From: Rhodoferax sp.
Lineage (GTDB): Bacteria > Pseudomonadota > Gammaproteobacteria > Burkholderiales > Burkholderiaceae_C
DNA length: 64,000 bases
Assembly (NCBI GenBank): GCA_024236015.1
Contig: JACKLK010000002.1
Span: 62,001 to 126,000 of the forward strand
Reading direction: 5' to 3'
Of the stretch, positions 30,001 to 32,428 are shown one piece after another; positions within the stretch are counted from its first letter, which is position 1; each line of letters begins with the position of its first letter. The translations under genes and the position numbers were made by a program. A model generated the notes under the pieces. The model saw only the letters and a list, made by a program, of their open reading frames with translations. It did not search any database and had not been told where the DNA came from.

Positions 30001-32428
30001 CCAGGTTGAGCAGCCGGAAGGCGAAGTCGCCGAACTGGCCGTTGATGCCGTACACGGTCAACGTGTAGTCGCCTTGCGCCAGCACCAGCAACGGGTTGGC
30101 GCTGCCGAGGTCGATCCCATCGGAGCTGGAGAATCCGCGATTCGCGACCAGCGTGCCGTCGGGGCCGGTCAGGTTCCATCGCAGGTTGTTGCTCTGTGTC
30201 AACGCGTCGAACAGCAGCTGGACCGGCGTGTCGCCGACGGTGAAGGTGTGGTGGCTGCGCTGGCCGGGCTTGGACAGGTTGCCGTCGATCTGGCTGTCGA
30301 ACGACATCGCCTGGCTGCTGTCGTCGATCGACAGCAGCGCGAACCGGTAGTGGCTGGCGTTGCTGTGGCCGATGCGGCCTTCGAGCGCGAACGTGTAGTC
30401 GCCACTGCGTGCGGCCGTGAAGGTGTCGACGTCGTTGCTGAACCACTGGGGTCCGTAGACCAGGTTGCCGACCGGATCGAAGATGCGCAGCGACAGGTTG
30501 TCGCCGCTGACGTCCTGGTAGTCGAAATACAGGCGTTCGCCGGCGCTGGCGGTGTATCGGTAGAGGTGGGTTTCCCTGCCGGGCGGGTTGACCAGCGTGC
30601 CGTCGTTGCCGGCGCTCGAACTGTCGATGAATGACTCGCCGTCGGTTTCGTCCATGCGCCAGTACCCGACCAGCCCTGCCTCGTTGCCCTGCAGGCTGTT
30701 CTGGTAGGTGGCCGCGATGTCTTCGGCGCTGCGGGCGACGTTCCAGATCTGGGCCTCGTCGATCTGGCCGCGCCAGGGGTAGTTGGCGCCGGAGCCCGAT
30801 CCGATGCGCAGCTCGGCGCTGGAATGGTCGATGGTGGCGGCGTAGTCCTTGCTGGCGCTCAATTCGCCGTTGATGTAGAGCTTGAGCGTCGTGCCGTCGA
30901 AGGTGCCGGCGACATGGGTCCAGGTGTTGTCGGCCAGCGCGGCGCTGACCTCGTTGGTGTTGTACTGGTTGACGAAGAAGTGGATCCGGCCGTCGGTGTA
31001 GTGGGTCAGGCCGTAGCCGTCGTTCCAGTTGTGCACGCTGCTCTTCATGAGCACGCCACCCCAGGCGGGGAGCGACGGGTCCTTGTAGACCCAGGCTTGC
31101 AGCGTGAGTTGTTCCGGCCGGAGTGTTGCGTCGTCGGCAACCGAGAGGTAGCGGTTGTTGCCATTGGCGAGCAGCGCCCGGTTGCCGGCCGGTGGATCGT
31201 TCAGCGGGGCGCCGGTGGACGATCGGAACCTCTTGGCGTCGATGCCGGTGTCACCCAGCGTGCCGGTGATGACGGTGTCGGCCGCGATGGATGTGGCCGA
31301 CGCCAGGTCGAGCAGGCGGAACGCGTAGTCGCCCACATGGTCGCCGTCGCCGTCCACGGTCAAGGTGTAGTCGCCCGCGCGCAGCAGCAGGCTGCTGTTG
31401 CCGCCGATCTCGTGCGAGTCGGAGTACTGCATGCGCCGGTCGGCGACCAGGGTGCCGCCCGGGCCGGTCAGCGACCATGTCAGGTAGTAGTCGTTGGTCA
31501 GCGAGTCGAACAACACCCGGGTGTCCGATGCCAGCGTGAAGCTGTAGTGATCGCGCAGGCCGGCCTGGTCGATGCGCCCGCTGATCCGTGCATCGAGTGC
31601 CATGGCCTGGGTCGCGTCGTCGTCGATCAGCGCGACGTTGAAGCTGTAGCTGGCGCTGCCACTGGTGTAGGCGCGTCCTTCGATCAGCAAGGTGTAGCTG
31701 CCATCGATGGCCAGCGTGCGCTCGCCGATGTCGTTGTTCATGTGGGTCCGGTCGACGACGGTGCGCCCGAACGGGTCGATCAGGCGCCAGTAGATGTCGC
31801 CGGTATTGGAGAAACGGTCGAAGTAGAAACGCTGGCCGGCCACGACGCTGAACCTGTAGGCATCGGTCTCGTTGGCCGGCTCCAGCGTGGCGTCGACCCG
31901 GGTTCCGATGGTCAGTTCTTCGGCCTGGGCGAGATCGATCAGGCGGAACGCATAGTCGCCGGTGGTGTCGGCCACGCCGTCGACGGTCAGGGTGTATTCG
32001 CCTGCGGCCAGGTCGAATGCGACATCGCCACTGCGCTCGTACGAGTCGCTGGCCGTGAAACTGCGGCCCGAGACCACGGACCCGCGTGGTCCCTCGAGCG
32101 ACCAGCGCATGTTGGCGTTGTTGGTCAGCGAATCGAACACGACCCGCACGTTGTCGTTCAGCGTGAAGCCGTAACGGTCGGTCTCGCCGGGTACGTCGAG
32201 CGAACCGTCGATGCGTGGCGCGACGGTCTCGCCGGACAGCAGGACCCGGGGCTCGAACGACTCGAACACCAGGGGCTTGACCCGGGCCGGCGGGCGCTTG
32301 AAGCGTTGCAATGCGCCGGCGACCAGGCGGCCGATCAGGGAACGTGCCGGAGCTGCCGGTTCCGGCACTCGGGCGTTGTGCCGGTCACGCTGGGCGCCGG
32401 CCTTTCGCGTGACGTGATCCTTGGGCAT
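1..32428 (-). CDS. Giant modular LEPR-XLL-type surface/secreted protein (partial, 3' end outside window)
   Basis: The frame from ATG 32428 to the left edge shows no stop, giving at least 10,809 residues. An AGAGGA ribosome site lies 6 nt before the ATG. Residues 58-66 read FEPRVLLSG, like the LEPR-XLL motif found at the N-terminus of very long exoproteins; there is no classical Sec signal. Modules in order (approximate residues): PPC-like repeats 70-3680 with LamG-like domains at 413-613, 1593-1800 and 2022-2245 and a discoidin/L-lectin-like insert at 2663-3050; CARDB-like repeats 3683-5930; propeller 6900-7140; putative-Ig repeats 7390-8257; RHS/YD-like 8450-8713; dockerin-like loops 8829-8863; BIG2-like 8962-9148; propeller-like 9500-9930; alpha/beta hydrolase 10143-10510; then an NGDFENG segment. 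Adhesion, matrix scaffolding or carbohydrate binding is inferred. The export route (type I secretion or other) cannot be seen because the C-terminus is missing. Confidence 0.9.
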   Translation of the reverse strand, partial: MPKDHVTRKAGAQRDRHNARVPEPAAPARSLIGRLVAGALQRFKRPPARVKPLVFESFEPRVLLSGETVAPRIDGSLDVPGETDRYGFTLNDNVRVVFDSLTNNANMRWSLEGPRGSVVSGRSFTASDSYERSGDVAFDLAAGEYTLTVDGVADTTGDYAFRLIDLAQAEELTIGTRVDATLEPANETDAYRFSVVAGQRFYFDRFSNTGDIYWRLIDPFGRTVVDRTHMNNDIGERTLAIDGSYTLLIEGRAYTSGSASYSFNVALIDDDATQAMALDARISGRIDQAGLRDHYSFTLASDTRVLFDSLTNDYYLTWSLTGPGGTLVADRRMQYSDSHEIGGNSSLLLRAGDYTLTVDGDGDHVGDYAFRLLDLASATSIAADTVITGTLGDTGIDAKRFRSSTGAPLNDPPAGNRALLANGNNRYLSVADDATLRPEQLTLQAWVYKDPSLPAWGGVLMKSSVHNWNDGYGLTHYTDGRIHFFVNQYNTNEVSAALADNTWTHVAGTFDGTTLKLYINGELSASKDYAATIDHSSAELRIGSGSGANYPWRGQIDEAQIWNVARSAEDIAATYQNSLQGNEAGLVGYWRMDETDGESFIDSSSAGNDGTLVNPPGRETHLYRYTASAGERLYFDYQDVSGDNLSLRIFDPVGNLVYGPQWFSNDVDTFTAARSGDYTFALEGRIGHSNASHYRFALLSIDDSSQAMSFDSQIDGNLSKPGQRSHHTFTVGDTPVQLLFDALTQSNNLRWNLTGPDGTLVANRGFSSSDGIDLGSANPLLVLAQGDYTLTVYGINGQFGDFAFRLLNLATASAGADQLITYDTQVDGSLNPGSLTRIYRFEASSGDEVAFDRLALSSGSPYWRLLDRTGFQVFGSEYFNDRGATRLELGGTYYLVFEGRIYDTNTVDYSFALNLLGNTPVAERTGTAIALDPSSTTLPSTVSGNLGVAGEVDDYVFDIDGPTRIVFDSFAPNNNGNFRWSLLGPRGTEIDDRGLYYSESHELGGTNPVIDLPLAGRYQVRIWAYGNTTGDYSFRVLDVATATPITPGNDVAGDLAANETDIYRFDAVAGERLFFNHLSQTPTNNDYVTWRLIDPNGRQVWGPINFRSDVDVTTLTRDGTYTLLVENRIWHGNTFDYRFNIQPVPADPAAVALVLGEETVGNLEAAGQTNTYTFELASEDLYYFDSLSDKAIGWTLSGPDGVVLSRTLQNADSYERGHGNPVLRLGPGSYTLQFDGSGDTAGEYRFRIFALAEAAVDFVPGTIVDDTLDGARETHVYRFDAVAGERYYLDYISYRGYSDATYRLIDAQGNQVWGGYDWPNDREMAAFSIGGSYYLLVEGRIVNTVATSDYSFNLHQLVDISASLTVGETVSGTFDQPGQRAIYRFSLTEARQLLFDALAPNNANPDIYWSLSGPRGTEISSRRFYGSESHELGGTSPLLDLIAGDYTLTLDPPNTQSGAFSFRLLDIANATHFDGNTTVHGTLDPSNTTAIYTFDATTGTRYYLDQQGLSVSTDRLSWRLFDPLGNQVFGPLHFNDVDLFTVPQDGRYTLIVEGRIWETQYVATVDYHFRLLEITDDFADIVPGESYGLVQHFRPGPLGQALDLDSLRHAEVPDSDDIDQTGSLTLEAWFKVDAYASTWQALFYKGNGNSNQRTYTLWLNNNGYLHLSSGNNANHTISTAAGSISTNRWYHVAAVLDRDSDTGQMKIYIDGVEAASGALNTTAASTNDNPLFIGRSPEGNPNFLGQVDDIRLWNTVRSAQQIADHKDQPLAGNEDGLVLYLKADDGTGTTLADATGRGNDATLVHVWADTAGVVAGSIDYGQSDYYRFTLADDTRLYFDSLTDNYYLRWYLSGPRGTVVSDRPFQQSDSQNGLSVLDLVAGDYTLRVDGSGDASGDYGFRLLDLGNAVALERDTVITGELTPATETNAYQFSASAGERLYFDMVSASGGYPFWRLLDPWGRTVWGANYLPNDDVQLRTLPYDGTYTLLVEGRRDSGNGTSSYAFQVRTVQDKTIAITPDAVVGMPEPWGDGPIGGALRFNGLQSAQIAHDAALDLAETVTLETWVRVDRFDNTWTPLIYKGQPDNAQERTFSLWLHSNGSVLFSTGDGNLQSAQTAAGAVAPGQWHHIAAVMDRNAGTARILVDGVQLAGVTNLRKNPASSNAEPVYLGTAVEAVSSHANLVGGLDEVRIWNIARDNADIVATKDAALSGSETGLVAYLRADEGGGASAADATGNGHDASLAGVVEPVVIGNIDHVGQVVHYTFSLSEDITRLYLDALTDNSNVRWTLTGPRGTLVSGRHFQQSDSIDGLSMFDLVAGDYTLTIDGHQDFTGEFRLRLLDLSQASALTPGTPVTGQLTPANQTDAWQFTAAAGQRFFFDRQAESAGNAWWRLIDPYGRVVWGATDFGTDGGLRTLAQAGTYTVLIEGRRNAVGSNRYTFNVQPVVDASSALERDQRVSGAIAHPGQVRSHTFTLDADSLLLFDSLTNSTSFKWSLTGPRGTIVSARNFADSDSNDYTANPVLDLVAGDYTLLVDGDNDTTGDYGFVLRDLSAARLIAIGDTVVGDAASDTALDPGNVTHVFRFDAAARQRLQLDLLSESRNTAYWRLVHPYAGVVFGPSATDDVVFTTPFDGSYYLLLEGRVSEGTPIDYRFALLDTGVPDGGNSTTQDFDGAAGLPYVLNNASGAAAQVMHDGYFPTTLLDNNTGGDATIFTGRPDDNYLGLGSGTVTYDLGEYRVIEGGGIGDFNVYEVDSGGQEFAQLRVEVSLDGTNFVDVTAHTNVPVPLGGDTTHGSTTFARSFSLTGSGLSEARYIRLIGTSSVGPGGSNGFDLDAIGLVHYRTPAGETTHNQFLRLVSGDNSTSNNIAGFNSNAAGHYDSVDVGFRFRITPENGRGDGFGVALLDADTWGSSGLPPAFAQEPNLAGSLGIGFDTTSNGEVSNNHLSVHFNGSKLADFAIDAASLDLADGQFHDVDITLTRVSAADNGGLAGVSVTVRLASAAGVVLTPIDDFFVSGLELKESRLAFGASNSGQRASQDIDAVRIETSPGTAEVLPTLALDGAAQPGTLGSSTEVDRYGFTLGATTRVYFDAQTHNGNLRWTLTGPRGTVVSGRSFTSSDSVDNLSVFDLVQGDYVLTVHGVAADYQFRLLDLATAAELPLGDVVSGSLNPANETDLYQFQALAGEQYYFDRIGESGGNTYWRLIDPFGRVVFGSNDFNADAGLFTLAFDGSYTLMMEGRTSATGTGNYDFRVDRIEQQTHTLALDTTIEANLPHTAAAQVYTFTLDQATQVYLDTLSTDNQTYYVLWSLEGPRGSVASNQRLRASDSYDGTSIYDLAAGDYQLRFIGENEFNGAFSFRLLDLGQGTDIVPGEQVDGTLNPANQTLVYHFDAVAGERFWFDRLARSGGDVYWRLLDPHGQPVWGPTYFDHDYQIGTRTLAQSGRYTLLVEGRYYTSGSVDVSFRVQPVVDEQLSLELNTRTSGAVDHAGQRDIYHFTLTETKRVYFDSQSADYYLRWALSGPQGTLVSNQPLRDSDASDNLFILDLIPGDYTLVLHGDNDTTGPYAFRLLDLAGATPIDTGTPISGTLNPAVQTHAYQFDAQAGDRFFFDRTAVENYWTYWRLLDPFGRTVWGPTHMYDATNGDVDVTTLAYAGVYTLLVEGRYNAGQGLNAYTFNVSPSPVSEKIIISGLGTVPGPDLVVDDLVVTPVGGTLAAGGQVQLNWVVRNDGSEPAQAPWLDRVLVRNLDRSNELIVNLLVDYDDLGAGANAPLLPGETRARQALVTLPAGNRGAGNLRFEIGTDVTNTVAEPGVAELNNSTALARVSELTPYPDLQVDNLTVDPGAGWVAGSTVTLQWRVHNTGTAPVDGAWTDSILVRNLSTGATVLSTTLRYLPSAGETLDVGDSRTRSFDFTWPGGLSGAGRFEFVIGTDSATEIFESNAQDTAESNNTARITATSAPDLVVQNLRVQPGGGATQARAGGMVRVSWNDVNLGLSATPASWNDRLVVTNMDTGETLLDIALPYDIALAGNAALAPNASLARSHSFQLPDGLRGTGSIRVQLFADQNTGGQGQLAEFTDLGASGENNNSASISFDAAENLYADLVVSQFSGPLTGRGGDTIRLDWTVLNQGGVPTADGWIDRLVLSTNTTIGDADDVVLADIARSGALAVGAQYTAGADVTLPLYLDGEFHLSVVADAQQQVLEPDTRADNTAAPETITIAAPRADLRVDVVDAPASANGGELITLAWRVRNAGDATTDAGQWKDYVYLSSDTVLDAGDTKLAEATRTGAVAQGASYTLSANIFAPNNITGDYYFLVHADAQNAVFEATLDHNNTGASAVVALSPAPVADLQVSAVITPAGGVAGDARIVSWTVTNAGDARAAGTWTDRIYLTKSGSLTGAILVGTLTTGRNLAAGASYDASVAITLPSVADDSYRVLVVTDAANQVYEVPHEDNNQGLGTDELRIVHPDLRADAVRVDASAVSGNTVQLAWDVSNAGSSPVAGSWTDRVYLSRDGVVGSGDVLLLERSVSRTLDVGAMYTETGSFVLPIDATGDYQVIVVSDAASDIAELFFEGNNTAAAPLSVDLAPYADLATSAVVAPEITIDDPARITVSWTVTNVGNGAGVTHSWTDAIVASRDAIAGNGDDIVLARFAHDGALAESASYTRTETFYLPAAFEGRYTLFVRADADGQVFENGQEANNTASPEHVFDVMKIPYADLVIDSVTPADGAHSGRPLEITWVVRNQGIGLTDIDSWSDRVYLSPNADGSGRQFMGYFNHIGFLAPNGDYTRTGTIVLPNGISGTWYAMVETSGPFEFVYTTNNQRISDPFQVALSPAPDLVVTGIVSPQVAPEGSAIDVSWTVLNQGQGDAEGTWTDTIYLRKAGETGAGTAIGSYSYQGPLQAGMSYSRREQVVLPVHTSDHYEILVVTDSGNKVYEHDQENNNQSLDDTQISVSVLPRPDLQVADIIGPAVVDAGGTASIEFVVINQGPVPTNVPNWTDRVYLSLDNKITGDDILVSTLSNGAALDTGEQYRSLSSTFKIPERFRGTVYLIVSADHGNAVDEWPNDGNNIRLHELYVNPWPFADLVVHDVKTPAQAFEGNQVEVRYTVTNRGSGPTDIGSWTEQIWLTKDKNRPHPGQGDILLSSFTYNGGALVVGQGYDRIMTVNLPDTLVSGEYYITPWVDPYAQVLEDTLAINVNPDDPNEFNNNNYKAGGGDLIGSPHIKLIGTPPAVAPRPDIVVDSVAADTFAWAGESFTFSWTVTNQGPGGTNGGWSDRIYLSDNPLYGAVGAHQFSLGSFHAPGPLASGASYTNTQTIVLEPSAKGMYLHVVSDGPSNDLDTGNHRASTATEVRDRIPDLVITDVTPAASVFSGEKTTIRYTVLNDSDQPIWDRTGYWTDRIYLSKDPEWIPQANRVTLLKTVVHSNVQPLGAHQSITRDVEVELPAGIGGDYFLYLFTNVSGRGIPGTQPWPVEQGDGTFSVGNTDERYYKNAYEYALNNGFQKALPIVYREPDLQVTDLVVPDSAAAGSTIAVTFTVTNVGNRETRESSWTDRIYLSHDASLDSLDAQVASKAAYDAILAKYGREDGKLRPGESYTATVDVNLPYDLSGEYQLLAFTDSGITSTWNAPTSAISPRLRGLDPNTNGNGLVREFQGEGNNITVKAITIVPYVPPDLQVTALDASERAVRGQDFTISYTVSNLGGDTPIQEARWDDLVYLSRDAFLDTRADRFIGSITHDGGLASGESYDVTRSYKVPTDLPTEAYYVFVVSDPTRYSASGSVYEANERNNDRASDVPMVIELPPPTDLVVTAVHVPPDVRAGQPISLSWTVKNNTDLLPEDEQQAASGTWTDTLYLSEDAVWDIGDRPLGRKAFTGTLLAGEEYTLSLDTLMPAATPGHYRVIVRTDIFNQVHEGVREVNNRTASAQTMEISVDELVIGAPLATQLQSGQETLYKISVPQDQTLRVTLQAGDNTSANEIFLRHDQVPTSAAFDATYTGPLSSSLSALVPSTEPGTYYLLVRNFNAPADGTAITLLAELLPLVITDVATDTGGDSRHVTTTIRGAQFHEDAIVKLVRPGIAEYEPLVWEVVDSSKIIASFDFTEAPHGLYDLKVINPDGSVAILPYRFLVERAIEPEVTIGIGGPRVILAGDQALYSVALQGISNLDTPYTYFEVGVPQLLFNPIVYGLPYLEFYTNVRGDPEGAEGSANAGVPWVEMESITNTIGQLSTSGFLYDQPADGFSGFSLNLTTYPGLKEMHEKAFDAFRGKMASYFPELDELLDGGPNALDDWWSAVQDKAEELQPGLGAAMAQLPFMDLYNQNEAVPDDCVVPFIPFRFHIYATATSMTRAEYVAFQSQQIRDLRTAILASDDAPGSLVALAADEQSFVDLYLAALEEAELLRPEGDTPPIRTQQHIVSLMTVIASGILFGPAGQEIRSDGDLLGFFDQLRALYGHEQNRLADIEYWDERSSDCYTGEVPVPAIPEFINYDMGLSTPTHFEAFRVYVPWMPFEDRGAGLPPEFQINGPAAVGGDEFVTLDFSQYLGGTASQGRLASITGPQTFDTQGWLPVDQALPYTVNFENSSASSRYVNEVRVVTQLDPDLDPRSFQLGDIRIGDITIDIPDGRTNFQGEFDFVATRGFLLRVSAGVDLYQDPAAVSWLIQAIDPLTGEVLQDTTRGLLKPNDAFGNGAGFVAFTAQARNTDELTFPIEYPQDKRPDGIVQASARVLFDTQAPEDTLVLEQRIDKAAPVTTLEVARIAGSDSYAVSWNSVDAGNLSGFKHLTLYVATDGGDFRIWQRQIPAASGELVFVGAAGRSYEFLALATDIAGNRERPAAGINAQADGSNVNLGALPQVAGTTPPNFGIAPDPEPTPSTNPLFAQAAQNIPNADPFTRPSEYDAVLRPFVAQAFATGITQSHGDIGPMAIVETPEGDILVSGGSNRGQIFRFGHDGGEAAAVPWASLDEPVFNMAFDSEGRLWATTGGGALLQLDAATGGIVNRFGDGLTIALAVEPDTDRLYVSSNNGIEIFDPATGLFTHYSRDENLRVGSLAFDNQGALWAVTWPDRRQVVKFTEFRRAEIQLSFDSDIDSIAFGQAGSTLADLMFVSHNSGPVTRTGAAGAESELTMVDVATLQRIALASGGSRGDVIHTTRDGRVLISQSHQVDVLNPVFAPSVVYTYPPNDAVLPLPLPFITVSFDQDMFAGDAALAGSVLNPDNYRLAGDNLGAITLQEVIYDNDNRSALLVYGSLLPDTYTLTLDDNLSSVYGQQLLADHETRFQALSDLTAYLDVQFGLTRFDRQLGTLSYDVSITNTGDTDLILPALMVLDPRDGYSGVPQGTTGGQSDDGRWFIDLAGNLPAGGRLAPGESTTGRTVSVATPDGRRVNFSTVITAGTALNRAPEFVSVPPTQARVGEVFAYPAQAVDPDGHDVYYFLLAGPDGMEMDSLSGALSWTPDASSTNTVAVVIQAFDSRGAVALQRFVLDVDQGNQAPEFRAAPTTIEGREGRTMEFSLVVTDPDQDPLTIWADNLPPGATFNPDTRMFSWTPDFGHAGSYTDVRFYASDGTVVSQVSVTVLVAKGYREPTLVKPVDRTVLEGDPVRFYLQASGDPTATLRYSSDDLPWGAFLHPETGLFTWTPSYIQQGDYTIPFTVSDGTVAKTVSTTFTVANANGRPVFDPMDGWQIYEGQPLLVKAYAWDPDNPFYEPAFRDVDGNVVATSNYPQTVGVSASNLPDGAIFDAETWDLVWTPDHTQAGDYVVSFTALDNGDGTGNPLGTTITVPIRVLNINRPPQLEEVPNTTVQKGAVVEITLRASDPEGNPLALSISNEQPGFPVPGFLDFTDNGDGTGTLRMQPGVGDRGDHAIRFTATDDGDGDPNAVQSASYVFIVSAESLNEPPALAHLGDVVAVVGQAMQIPVRVSDMDQDGLSYAVTGLPAGATIAPTAVYGRAVISWTPTAADIGSYDNVTVTVTDSGNGGLTAPMQDTATFRVVVRNANNAPVLLPVGDRATTEGDTLVIQLRGQDSDGDALSYGVQDLPFGASFDEATGRFSWTPARNQAGNHDMVFSVTDGHGSSQESVRIVVADNNQLPVFVPMIPQLARENAEIAFTVVAADPDADPILLQAVSGMPEGALFVPKTGNFSWTPSFEQAGDHVIRFVAVDPSGIAVEYDVTIKVANVNRAPVLQESDHTFLIGEEKSFFVDATDPDAGTTLTFSAIDLPEGATLDAATGEFRWTPGPGQAGDHVVILRADDGQALTRQTIVLRASLLPVPPTVHVELTPSFPAIPGQKVLLHPIADSFSDIVSLQLFVNGQPVALDATGRASVIAGQPGKTEVRAVAIDADGEQGEFVTAFKVRDPLDKTAPIVSLEGLDTGTRLIAPAPIRGSVQDGNLDTWSLAIARLGSDDFAVLAQGDASIHGALADFDPRRLADGFYQLRLSARDIGGRITTIVRQVEVDSTDKLGRYQRNDADLDVALGGATFALTRLYDSLDAGQQGAFGWGWALRGSDVRIETNVPATGREHLGVFAALSDATRLYLTLPSGERAGFTFAPVAQTVGNVTFHRPAWVADDGHGWVLDSVASLLTRAGDKYYEAATGRPYNPASSAFAGYDYQLTAPDGTVYHLDTHQGVKRIDTTGGQRLYVSDNGITAESGATLQFVRDAQDRISRVSAPDGTTITYVYDDDGNLSAVRNLSTGLGYRYAYEDGLLSSVVAIGQPGFAIDYPADGSVRQLPIAGDLGGAADFRAQVVSGVLAGGQDDIYTFSVRASEIASAAGGQLILRVAVSGGGAATVGGQQALSVEHYGDTTVALYAFTQQSLYQLRVRGDGAYTLRLSVAGDLNEDGLIDGLDSGLIQAPGADADITGDGVTDRSDRQVLFANYGFTMNVGPQLAAELPDVFTHEDLRVRIALDDVAADPDGDPVFYRIVSSSHGTTTLSADGRYAIFTPDAGFSGNAELQLSADDGFNASPVATLAVTVSDAPLLGLEFDARRLLGEVGGTRTIQVYGDFADQQDVLLPFDYVDVTTLHPDIATISAQGLLTALSDGHSVLLATRGAVTAATVIGVGKPDVNDYHQHTSWLYGIDAYPDTVTILPDGGSRQIVVSLGETGRITITEAADGTLYFSGNTDVVTVGANGLIEAVGEGRTHVTVINGYGEEVIAVQAQPPVSTDGEAALDTQGGIVTNADGVMVAIGAGGLDAPATVKVTTVLEDDLSLALPSNQETGETTFNYLGAFDLEVEGGNLTGPIQIAVPVNGGYTPGETVYFFQKTNQPVGPNGERMDVWTIMDSGTVGEDGMARTASPPFPGLSNRGSVLIARSAQPLGIVRIDMGHVFGVMAAMVGTLGICATGGLAGAVVGVGLAGLYAGLLVLPIAYQAVNIKIWREWAGNVQGFDLDVNMPTGAPFLNVLADVPPVPSIPNFTEPLITNLQTTISADGEVTLEITGLNFTHATESPGQSILDTRVGFVMGGYTEYVEGGDYASADEGAGTITLTVPRSVLLGMSDIVVERPVVEPLSGSESWVASIGSSRVDNKGGYGFVGRQNELAIIDTARPDEPLQVETITKVLELTSNGANVGSVLDTVATKDFSRVFVATNKGISVVDAFTLQQFDTDLSTPGIDSIEIAGGVTALAIDTAERYLYAAGLGKIYVIDLKMSSDDFHRVAQVITVDAPDQGRINDLVVNADGTRLFAAVPVTSMFGVNGWVQGQNQPGHLVVINVDENDRPAPGEAGANKWREVIGTFDTGIETYGLAASTDPTLLMVTSRLQLQKGLQAIKITNNSALGFDVKLTTIDLKLNKEHVFVKYFGGGFFGSGFASRATSQVHDLDVRNASAVVIAPDLSYAFVTDWYLPRMYYHSDYVLAFDIEDLHQTGSKIGLIKDPFNLKNLPDSGTIVGATSPIPMSFLSEVALDATGKKLYANFRGAGNVAVYDVEGMIARSESSLSYAGPLEWDRFPLDHNWADLASGTSINLAPIDIERYSRGLSLQSINILNLIAPSGFVDTTGTGSDALVFEWEVDVDLLGGNPGDIYTTRLVVSSQAPGNGLWPDDDWRERPEDGVLSYLGADFVNDPDLDDDADTNPGRILTSPISLKVGKKYKATAGAGGITFSLVGDADNSKRTVVELDATVRKALTAGQLYHWGVYLEHSGQATNTFQAGTFRAQAVDAESTYSSVTVLTHGFQLSLTSSFNNQGQFKQPEAFMEMADMIVAAAGGGVVLAYDKLSGLWVDRSVWNGYGEPPAYALAANRIQAGKAVVLVSDWHVESDISDSGFSEAAADAMYASLIDLDKEVGGILSSPLHFIGHSRGTVVNSEIIQRLGANDKVTSGIHMTTLDPHDFDQKSLDVPLGTALEKVQQLLTLAQAGYVVGGVVAPATAPAAIIAITRLQNIKSKIQWAQEKAALLGIALNIPYGDFKDPDVQIWDNVSFADNYYQTAAYEPTSAGPIVTATPNGRPLDPTPSAVPGDPSAPKIYSQGDSAADIDMLLDSIAGFGFEDFSFLGGLPSGFGGPHSRVWQWYAGTIDTGVLEFQDMPIWRSAGDQGLATEILSVIPLPNSHYSDQAWYASNPYRIVGGSGRNLYTQNPSNVATDIHEGITVGWYFSALGGGSAYRPERNGPTTPYTTDNTEVNKPAEPVPTVFNGDFENGLRQSLYVRVTDAASNGRFPFSYELPGWSFHGGEGYSVNNGFQVGDFSLPDVDFTGLFVFETNPSQLVVDFFKKTAEFVAGKAVEMLAAHVKFQAFGIPKPPGTPGAPETSEPGYAELYNQFWGPNTLGADILDSAGKLYSLFEGLVAQYAGSVVGGVSIADFKLADLFELDPAKKAAVP
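900..2000 (-). other. Lipase-like alpha/beta-hydrolase domain in the giant protein
   Basis: Residues about 10143-10510 contain VTVLTHGF (oxyanion-hole type, His10164), a GHSRG nucleophile elbow (Ser10290, bases 1553-1567), TLDPHDFD (candidate acid Asp10319) and GPHSRVWQWY (candidate His10495). Order and the 29-residue Ser-Asp spacing fit lipase-type hydrolases. An ester or lipid substrate is inferred; specificity cannot be read from sequence. Confidence 0.65.
5840..5944 (-). other. Dockerin-like pair of calcium-binding loops in the giant protein
   Basis: Two EF-hand-like loops lie 12 residues apart: DLNEDGLIDGLD (residues 8829-8840) and DITGDGVTDRSD (8852-8863). This matches the duplicated loop of type I dockerins, in which positions 1, 3, 5 and 12 ligate calcium. 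Single dockerin-like modules also occur outside cellulosomes. The neighbouring upstream gene encodes a cohesin-like protein. Confidence 0.65.
6290..7080 (-). other. RHS/YD-like segment in the giant protein
   Basis: The segment opens with RLYDSLDAGQQGAFGWGW, which resembles the conserved start of RHS-repeat shells. It ends in a YD-type repeat, TTITYVYDDDGNLSAVRNL followed by YRYAYEDGLLSSV. Only one or two YD repeats are present and no RHS core-closing motif was seen, so this is a fragment or minimal version rather than a complete RHS cage. Confidence 0.6.
7660..10260 (-). repeat. About nine putative-Ig/cadherin-like repeats in the giant protein
   Basis: About nine units of roughly 90 residues begin with NRAPEF, NQAPEF, NGRPVF, NRPPQL, NNAPVL or similar. 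Each carries an acidic DPDGD / DPDQDP turn and a FSWTP strand near its end. This is the putative-Ig (He_PIG/dystroglycan-type cadherin-like) family, whose acidic linkers usually bind calcium. Calcium would stiffen this part of the fibre. Confidence 0.8.
14640..21380 (-). repeat. About 17 tandem CARDB-like repeats in the giant protein
   Basis: Roughly 17 units of about 125-140 residues follow one pattern: PDLVV..V..P, then W.V.N.G, then W.DRVYLS.D, then LP..L.G.Y...V..D and a closing E...NN. This is the CARDB (cell-adhesion-related, bacterial Ig-like) signature. The units are diverged in sequence but uniform in length. They probably act as a stalk or spacer between the lectin-rich N-terminal block and the distal modules. 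Confidence 0.8.
23280..24440 (-). other. Discoidin-like plus L-type-lectin-like insert in the giant protein
   Basis: The first half carries VTYDLGEYRVIEGGGIGDFN, then LRVEVSLDGTNFVDV and ARYIRLIGTSSVGPGGSNGF, a pattern like F5/8-type C (discoidin) domains. The second half has VGFRFRITPENGRGDGFGVA, GSLGIGFDTTSNGE and HLSVHFNGSKLADF, like L-type lectins. It replaces one position in the PPC series. Sugar binding is inferred from the family resemblance only. Confidence 0.5.
25695..26365 (-). other. LamG/concanavalin-like domain 3 of the giant protein
   Basis: Motifs VTLETWVRVD, QWHHIAAVMDRNAG, ARILVDGVQLAG and GGLDEVRIWNIARDNADI are visible, followed by GLVAYLRADEGGG. It is closest to domain 2 in layout, with a single PPC pair between them, which suggests duplication of a LamG-plus-PPC block. 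Confidence 0.7.
27030..27650 (-). other. LamG/concanavalin-like domain 2 of the giant protein
   Basis: Motifs LTLEAWFKVD, RWYHVAAVLDRDS, MKIYIDGVEAASG and GQVDDIRLWNTVRSAQQI define the domain. It closes with a GLVLYLKADDGTGT segment typical of LamG_3 proteins. It lies between a type-B and a type-A PPC-like repeat. Confidence 0.7.
30590..31190 (-). other. LamG/concanavalin-like domain 1 of the giant protein
   Basis: The translation shows LTLQAWVYKD, then WTHVAGTFDGTTLKLYING, and ends with GQIDEAQIWNVARSAEDI, the usual order of the LamG_3-type jelly-roll. Such domains bind carbohydrate or protein ligands. Similar domains with the same GQVDDIRLWN / GGLDEVRIWN ending recur at about 27030-27650 and 25695-26365. 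Confidence 0.7.
32231..32257 (-). other. LEPR-XLL-like N-terminal motif of the giant protein
   Basis: Residues 58-66 of the giant protein read FEPRVLLSG, after a basic stretch rich in Arg, Lys and Pro. The LEPR-XLL motif is known from N-termini of exceptionally long bacterial repeat proteins. Its presence supports 32428 as the real start and marks this as a family member rather than a chance frame. Confidence 0.75.
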